DNA of 64,000 nt from Ancylostoma caninum. Taxonomy: Eukaryota > Nematoda > Chromadorea > Rhabditida > Ancylostomatidae. The stretch lies in assembly GCA_037903475.1 (NCBI GenBank), contig JBAJFG010000472.1, positions 186,001 to 250,000 on the forward strand, written 5' to 3'. The notes under the pieces are model-generated. The model was not told the origin of the DNA. It saw only the letters and a list, made by a program, of their open reading frames with translations, and did not search any database. Numbering within the stretch: position 1 is the first letter of the stretch; each line of letters begins with the position of its first letter. A program made the position numbers and the translations under genes. Positions 25,801-34,800 of the stretch are shown here, piece by piece.

Positions 25801-28800
25801 TATCATGAGTAACCTGGGATACACGTATATCCCACGGTGGCTGCCTCGTTTGAGGCCTTTTGGTGAAATATACCCATTTTTGGCTAGGTTTATGTAAAAG
25901 GGTTGGTTCCAGAGCTTTTAGGGATATTGTTGCATCTTCCATTAACTAAGAAAAATAGTTAGAAATTTTTCAACAGTTGAAGATTCTGGGTTAGACGGGG
26001 CCTTTTGGTGTAATGGAGTTTCGAGGATTATCTTTTTTTTTTCTCGGAAGCGAACCAGCATGCTCGAACTTGCGTTATTTTGGAGTTTCTGCTTCAAATT
26101 GGTATCTGATCAGGATAATGCACGAAGTCCTAGCATATAATTTGATTATAAACAATTGGATTTGATTTGATTATAAACAATTGGATAAAAACACCTTTAT
26201 CAACCACAAAATTTTCCGTGGGAATACTATCCCTTTATCGCCAATATACAGTTGCGTAGATTTCTGTGGTCTTCATTTAGTGCCTTTATCTCCTCATTAC
26301 CCTGGAAACGAGTAATGCCCGCTCCTCCAGGAATGCAGTTAGGCACACATGAAACTGCACTTTTTGAACTACAAAGTGCACGAATAAAACGTGCACTATT
26401 CGTTGTGAATTGTGCGGCAGCAAAGAACACGTTACAGTGAAATCGCACTGTTCATCTGGAGTCGTTGGCAGATCTGCGCTTTGTAACCTAATGGCGTAAT
26501 GAGTTAGAAAAGTCCGGAATCTCATCACCATAGGTCCGTAATTCATAATCCTGGGCGAACTCGACCAGATGTATGTTTCCCTCTTCTACGTATAGAATTG
26601 AATCCATAATGAAGTGCAAGTGGGTGAAATTTCTCTGAAGAGTAACTGGCTTTTTGATACATGACGACTGCTACGACAGGGTGCACTTAAAGCGTCCTTT
26701 TCGATGATTGCAAAGAAGCCTTGGCAACGTGCCATGGAAGAGCATGGCACGTTGCATGAGGCTAGTGCATTTTCCAAGAAATGCTCTTGCATTTGTGAAA
26801 AGCGATGGGTAAGAAGCTGGTTTTGAGACTTTAGCGTTAGAATGAAATTGTATCCGTGAAATGTGCACATTCACAGTCTAGAGCCGTAAAATGTACACAT
26901 TTACCGTGCAGAACCGTGAAAAGTGCACGTTCACGACGTGAAGGCGTGAAGTTGGCACGTTTACGGTCTGAAGCCTTGAAATATGCAGAGTGAAAGCGAT
27001 GTAAAATTGCGAATAGTGTACTGTAGAGCCGTGAAACATGCACGTTTTCGGTGTAAAGCCGTGAAATGTGCACATTTTTGAGGTATGGTTGTGAGTAGTG
27101 CACTTCCGCGGTGCATACTCCGTTCAACGTGCACGCTTTCGGTGCTAAGCCAAGAAGTATGCACGTTTTCGGTGCAGGACCGTGAAGGGTGCACGTTTGC
27201 GATTGGAAGCTGTGAAATATGCACGTTTACAGTGTAGAGCCGTGTAATGTGCACGCTTTTAGTGTGAAATTGTGAATTATCTACGTTTATGGTATAGAGC
27301 CGTGAAATATAAACGTTTTTGTGTAAATACGTCAAATATGCACGTTTGCTGTGCGGAGTGGTGAAGGGTGCACGATTTAGGCATGAAACTCTGAAATTCG
27401 CTCCCATCATGATCATGTCCGTGAAATGTGCATGTTTTCTGTGGGTAGCAGTGAAATATGCATGCTTATACCGTAGAGGCATGGAACATGCACGTTTTTC
27501 CTATTAGTTTTCGGCATTTTAGGGAGTTTGCGTCTTTCTGTGCTACATAGTCATCTTTTTGCTAAATTTTATATCTTGTTCATTTTTACAAGGCCTAGGC
27601 ACTATTTGCTCCAAAAGCAAAGCCCGCTTGCTCCCCTGCGCCCACCCCAAGTAATTAAACCCCTTCCATCGGTCGCAAACTCTTCCAATCCGACGAACCC
27701 CCACCCCTCTGAATGTCTCATAGGCGTGGTTTTTTTTTTTCGCGTCGGTCTGGCGTGGCAGGCTGATCCCTGGCCGCAGCCGCCGCGACGAGAAGATGTC
27801 GATCTTTGCTCGAGCGCTCGCCTCGTTGTTGTTTGTCGGTTTGTTGTGTTGTTGACGATGACGGCGCGGCCGGCGGGGCGGCGGCGGCGGAAGGTGGCCG
27901 TCCAGCACGGGGCGCCGGCGAACGGCGGCGTTCCTGGCAGTGTCACCTGCGTGCGGGGCGACATTGAATTTGACCACTCGGCTGGTGATCACGTGGGGTT
28001 GAGTTGGGAGGCGGAGATGAAGCGGCAGATTACTGCTACTGAGAGGAGTCGATGCGAATTTCGGTGCAGTAGCTGGATGATAGGAATTGACAGTGGGAAG
28101 CGGAAATTCTATTATAGGAGGTTTCAGGTGAAACTGGCACTGTTCATCATTTAAATGTAAAATTATGGAAAAAATATGGGAAACCCTTGAAACCCTTACC
28201 AAACCTTTACATGAAAATTTACCTTTGTTTGAGGTTTTCGCATGCTGGAGCAGAGCTTGGATCTCTAGCGCCTTGTCCTCTGTTCGAAGGGGGAGGGATA
28301 TTTAGAAAAAAATTTCGAAAACGTGGTCCTCCCGTGTAACACCACCACTGATTCACAAAATTTCTTGTAAAAAAAATTCAATCTAGCTTTTGAATATGCC
28401 GTGAAAAATAAATGACATTATAAGTAAATGATAATTGAAAATTAAATGACGTCCTGTTTCGGAATTACTGCGCATCATTCTGGCAGATCAAGGATGCGAG
28501 TGTCCTGGATGAGCTGTCACGTGAAATCATTCCACAACAAATGAGGAATGACTTGTTTTTATTTAGAAAACAATATTTTTATGAAATTGAAAAAATGTAA
28601 ATTGGAGATGGCTTCGAACAAATTCCATCTTTTGCCCTGAAATTCTTTTTGGATCCAGAATAAAGATGGATTGCAACTCTGGGAATCCAGGAACATCGGA
28701 TTCTTTTGCTGATTTTTTGGATGAACGCAGTTTTTTTAACTATATGGAGCCCTTCTATATATCATCCTGCTTGCCGCAGAAGCCTGCTACCTCTGTTCTT

Positions 28801-31800
28801 TTTTTTTTGCGTCCAGGAAAATTGCTTCAATAATGCAATATCTCCATGCCAGTACACCATGGCACGTTGCCAAGGCTTTTTTGCAATTGTGTGGAAGGGC
28901 ATGAAACCATCAATGAGGATTTGTTTTCTTCTTTCTTTTTGAAGTGGAGACGTCAGTGAGGGGTTGTAGCAGGTCATCTAACGTGAATAACTGTGCGTAG
29001 GTCTTGGAGGAGCGTTTTTTAAATGTACTTTAGTTAATTTTTGAGCACCAGGGCTTGCGATGTAGTCAAATACTATGTCGCTGTATTGAATCATTTCTTT
29101 CTTTCTCCTCTTTTTTCCATCTAGAAAAAGGGCTATTTGTGCACATCTGAGGATGGTAATATAGCTTCTCTTAGCGGTAATTAATGCTTGTTTCCTAATT
29201 TTTTAAAATGCGCGTTGCTCTGTTTATAAAAAAATTCAAAAAAGTTGCCATATTCAATGAATAAGGCATATTTTCTTGATTGGCATGCATCACTGAGATT
29301 GCCCAAGGTAAATGTGCTAAGAATCCCAAGTTAGGGGTAAAACAACACGTTTACCATGGGTAATCCCGATGATACCTGGCTGCCGTGGGAGGTGGTTTGT
29401 AATTTCTAGTGATGAACTATCTTTAACACGTTGACGACAATGGGACCCACGGGTGGGTCCCACCTTGGAGGCCACCACGGACCAAGGGACCCACCGGTGG
29501 GTCCCATGTCAAAAATGGGGATTCCAAGATCGGAAACTCTTGAAAATTTGTATGGTGGGGTTATTTCAGCTGCTCAGTCCGAATATGACCACCACTTTGT
29601 CTTGTGTAACCAAATTTGCGGTTTACGGTAGGCATACTGTGACACGTAAAATAAAAAATCAACAAGAATACATAATAAATACCGGTAACAAACTAATTTT
29701 ATATGTTTTTAAAACTCAGGTCAAATTGTAATATAATTTCACACTTTTAATAAATCTTACAATCATGGAAATTCATTAAAAAAATTAGCAGTGTTATTGA
29801 TACTTTTAGGTATTGATTGATTATAGTTGTTGTCATTTTTTTGATGAATTGTTGATAGTAGCGATCAGAAAATTAACAAATGGTAATAATGCATTATTAT
29901 AATTAATAATATCATCATTACTGTTTTCATTATTTATTTATTAACAAAAGATCTATGATTGCTGCAGTGGAAGAAATGAACAAGAATTTCGCATTGGTCC
30001 CACGTGGCACATCTCTTCGAGACGTCGGTTGTCGTCAATGTGTTAAAGCAGAAAAATCCCGGAAATTCAACATATACCTGAACGCATCTGTTGTTATCAT
30101 AGGAAATGAGTTTCATTCCCTATTCAACCAAAGATTATGGACCGCGGCGGTGTCGTTCGGCGCAAAAGTCATTGTCAGTGAACAGCTGATATTGACTTCT
30201 GACCCGGTATCGTTGTTGACTTAATGGGCAATAACCTCGGCAATCAGGTGCCAAGTCAAATAGCTTTTTGAAGCGTCTCAGTAGATGTTTGACTTGGTCT
30301 GAGTTTGAACTCTGCAGTGTTTCAGAGAGATCTTGTTGGCTCCGATGATAGTGGCAGGACTTTTGGGACGAGTTGACGTGAAAGCGACATCGACCGGCTC
30401 CGGTGGGATCACAGCACTTCCACGAGCCGTGAGACATGGAACAGCGTTGGGAATAGCTGCCCTTTATCCGAAGACCATGGAGCCGTTGCGATTAGGTGGG
30501 AGCTTGTGTTGTGTTGTTTTTTGGGTTTTCCAGTGTTTTTAAGGGTTTCTTACTATTTTTTCCTCATATTTATGATTGTTTTTGTAACCATTACGTATTA
30601 TTTTTACTATTTTTTTTAAATTGTGAGTCCTTTTCTTTTCGAAATTCTCTGTAAGTTCCTCTGTTCTGCTCGTTTCTTCCCCTGCCGGCAGACCCCTTAG
30701 AATTGTTACTATTCCTCTGACTCATCCGCACACACACACGATTGTGACCCCAGATGGCTGGGAAGGAATTTGACGCTGACAAGGCCACGAGATTGAAGGG
30801 CTGGCGTGAGCCGAAATGGGGTCATTGAGAAACGGTTTACACCTGCTAAGAAGCGAGTTCGCATAGCATTGGCCGTCTGCCAATGCTCCCCCATCGCCTA
30901 ATCTACGAGCGGGTCTCAGTGGACGACCGACATTGGCGCGCTGCCCACCACAAACCGATCTCAGCGCTCTCGGGATGATCGTTAGCCGCGAGCGCTGACC
31001 ACACACATACGCGAAGTGCAAATAAGCATGCACATGCGGAAGAGGTGAAGTCCACATGAGGTTGAGGGCATGTGAACGCGGGGTTTTGCGGAATTTTTGG
31101 GTCATTGGGGGTGATTTGCGGTTAAATACTTAACTGATTTATGGATTAAGGAAGATGGAGTTCAAAGAGCGGAAAGAGAAGATAGGACCCCTTGTGAGAT
31201 AGTACTCGTCCAAAATGGACAAGTTTCCACTGGCTAATGGCTATTTCTAGGGGTACTGCTGGAAAGAATAATGACTATAAGTTTCTTTGAGCACTTTCTG
31301 TCCGCCAAATAGCCAGGAACCCTTTCCAATGGTATCTGGATCTTCAGCAATTATCATTCTATGCGACCACTACCATGCGAGAACTGGTCCCCAACTGTGA
31401 ACACTTACACTTATGCTGCTTTGTTGCTTCTTTTGTTTTTATACTTGTTCTCATACTCGTGAATGGAAAACGGTGTTAAAATTACTACAAAGGATCGATT
31501 ACGTGGGATGGGGAACAGTTCTCGTCCGTATTTAGATAAATGGTAATATGCTTTTCACTTCAAACTGTATGGGGAACAGTTCTCGCAAAGTTGACGCTGC
31601 CTTACACAAAAAGATCTGACCGCTTCACTATCTCGAGGAGTATCCGGGGAAATTTTGATGGTTAGATCCTTTAAACAACCCTTTTTAGGGCCTTGGAGAA
31701 GTCCCATTTTAAGGCCTTGGAGAAGTCTAAACACTTTAGGCTCCATTGATTTTTGCTATCTCTTCACTGACATGGTGCAATCTGCTGTGAAAGCTGTTTT

Positions 31801-34800
31801 GAAAGGCTTTGTGAGCACTAAGCTCTTTTGGAAACCACTTTTTAATATTTTAAATGACTCCAGAGAAAGTTTTGCTGAATTAATCCAAAGTTCAGAGTTC
31901 TTACCACGGTAAAGGTTCTTTCTGGAGAGATTTTACCAGATTATCTACTTTTATTTCACATGGATTAACTAAATCCCTAATCCCTGGATGCAAGAGATGA
32001 AAAGTAATAGTCTAGATGAAATTCGTTGTGCACTTCTGGTATTTTATGGTGAAATCGGATTGGCTGACTCATCGCTTCTGTTGCAGCTGGCTTATTAACG
32101 TCGGATCCACGAAAGAAGGAACGCAGCAAAGTGAATCAGCCGGGAGCACGAGCGAAGTGGATTTGGTACGTGTTTTTGTTTATTTATTGGGATGTTTCGG
32201 TTTTTTTCAGTTTATAATCATTGATTTGTGAGAATAGCGTCTAGTTCATTATTTACTACCCCTTGGATTTCTTTTAAGGACCTATGTATACTCTGTCCAC
32301 TCTCTTTGGTTGTTTCATTTACATTTACCACATAAGTGTGCCATTGATTATAAACTCTCAAACCAAATCAAAAATAGAGTAGAATAAAGGAAGTGCTGTA
32401 CTTGGGCTCTGATTCATGCTCTGATTCCCAGTAAGACTTCAAAATCCCAAGTAAATGCTATATAAACTATGCTATATACTGCGTTTCATAACTATACTAC
32501 CATCTTATTTTTTGCAGTACTAGAAGATGCAGCCGAGAAAGACTTTTTCTGTTCCATCCATCAGATTCAGAGATAAGAATAACCTCTGAGCACCAATTTT
32601 CATTGCGCCAGTTTTTCATTTACCTTTTAGTTTTGAACTTATCAGTTCACTCAACGTTTCATAACTATACGACCACTCGTGAACAGTTCAACTTTTTCTA
32701 ATAATCTAGAGATGAAACAACACCATTTACAGCAAACTTAATAGGCAATCAGCCCTTTAGCTTGGAAAGCACTTAAAAGAGGCGATTCAGCATACTATTC
32801 ATCAGATTCTTCAAGAAATCGCTCCCTTTCTTCATCAATCTTCCCAGGCGTCTATGATTGTTGTTTTCAGCTCATCAATTGTTTGAAATTGACGATAATT
32901 ACAGTAAACCCTTCGTGCTAGGATGCTCGATTAACTCTCCATTGAGTTCAGGTTCGCGCTGCACTTGAGGCAATCCATGGCGTTCGCGCCGCTCTCTGAA
33001 AGCCAGCCTTAGGTTGTCTGGCTGGCATGCACCCCGGCGTTAACCTACAGGAAGGTCTACTTCTGTCCACGATATCCCTCACAAATGACAGTCTCTGTCT
33101 ATATAGAGAGTCCTGGAACTCCGTCGAGTCCATCGGACCTAAAACGAAGGCTATCTCTAGTCTGTTCCCGGCAGAAAAGTCATTCCAATACATGAATGAT
33201 CTGCCTCCAAAGTTGCGGCGACTGAAGGAAGTGCGGTTCTTTCGCAAACCGTTCCAGTAGCTTCTCCTCTCTTCAAGCCCATCCAAATTGAACTTCTGCT
33301 CATTTGTGGAGATGATCTGAAAGCATTTCTCAAAGCCTCATTTGTACTAATCTGACCTAGAAAGTTATCACTGGTTTACTCCAATCTGTTGTCATGTTCC
33401 ATCGAACGAATTCTTGCTCAGTCCTCCTTCAAAGAAAAATTGGACATGGAGCGCTCTTCGTAACTTCTTCTACATCATTTCCGCTGCGGTGGAGCGCTCT
33501 TCACACCTTGCTGTTCGAGACAAGGAGTTTCAATTCTGCTCGGTTCTGGTTGAGCGACAAGCAAGTGTAGGAGAATTGCCTGCAGATCTTCCTCTCGTCA
33601 TAAGCTGTGGGAAGTTTCGGCTTCTGGTATCCTTCTTCTTGTGGTATTCATCAGAATTTTACAAATAGGTGAGAGCGGGGCAGTGAGTATGGCCAGTCTT
33701 CATCCCGATGGTTCAACCACTCAGTACTGCATTGTTTGGAGGTCGGAACTGACCTTTCTCTCCTGTACTTAGGGATGTACCGCGAGGGGTACTGAGAAAA
33801 TTGTGAAACCCACCATTTGCCATCCTTGCACACCCAAGCTGGGGTGACAAACTTTCATCAATTTTCACTATTCGTTAGTGGACGTATAGATATGAAACGT
33901 GGGACAAGCGGTAACACCGCATTTTGAAACTCAGAAATAAGTGAGCGGTGTAGAAATTTCTGCTCCGTGGTTATTTTGTCCGCTGAATCTACTGTCAACC
34001 ATAGAAAAATTGCAAAGTTGCTGCATCGCGCACAACTGCAAAAAATAAGGTGGTCGTATAGTTATGAAACGCAGTGTATAAATGTTTACCTTTTTATTGT
34101 TCACCTCTAGATCTTCAATTCTCTAGCCCAAATTGAGTACTAAAATGTAATATTTTACCTCAAATGACAAACTGTGCTAATATTACTGTGTAAGAAGTAG
34201 TATTGTTAGTCTTGAATGAGTATTAAGGTGTTGTATAATACAATGAGTATTAAATTGTTGTAATATTAAAAGAGTTTGTGTAAGAACTAGACTTACGCAT
34301 GTTACATATTAAGGTGAAACATTATACATCAAGTATTAAGTGTAGTAGTAGTCTATCTTGAAGTCTATCTAGTATTTTAATATATATATATATATATTAA
34401 GTATTAAATTGTAGTAGTACTTCGAATTGAAATGTATAGTAACGCTATTAGATAATATTAGTTTTAATTAAGTAATATTAGTTTTAATAAAGTATTGACG
34501 TCGTAATATTAGTTTTAATTAAGTATTAAATCTTGGCAATATTAGTTTAATTTAAGTATTAGGTTGTATAATTATGTACCTAGTAGTAAATTCCAGTAAT
34601 ACATTTAATACAAGTCCACACTGAGAATTTGTAGCGCTATATATAAAGTACTAATTCATCGTAATATTGATTTTAACTATCAAGTTGTAGCACTATTCTA
34701 AAGTATTAAACTGTTGTAATATTAGTCCAAATCAAATATTGGGATGTACTACTAAATATTAATCGTTGTGCTAGTATATATCATATTGTGGTGTGGTATT

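Noticed and set aside
26961..27482. 173-codon minus-strand open frame
   Set aside because: It lies wholly in the 30-bp minisatellite; a period divisible by three keeps it open. No splice sites, start context or domain.
32166..32231. Read-through end of mrps-9 at the TGA at 32231
   Set aside because: The added residues are hydrophobic and unlike any uS9 tail; a donor at 32165 with a 13-nt exon at 36697 restores the basic tail in phase.
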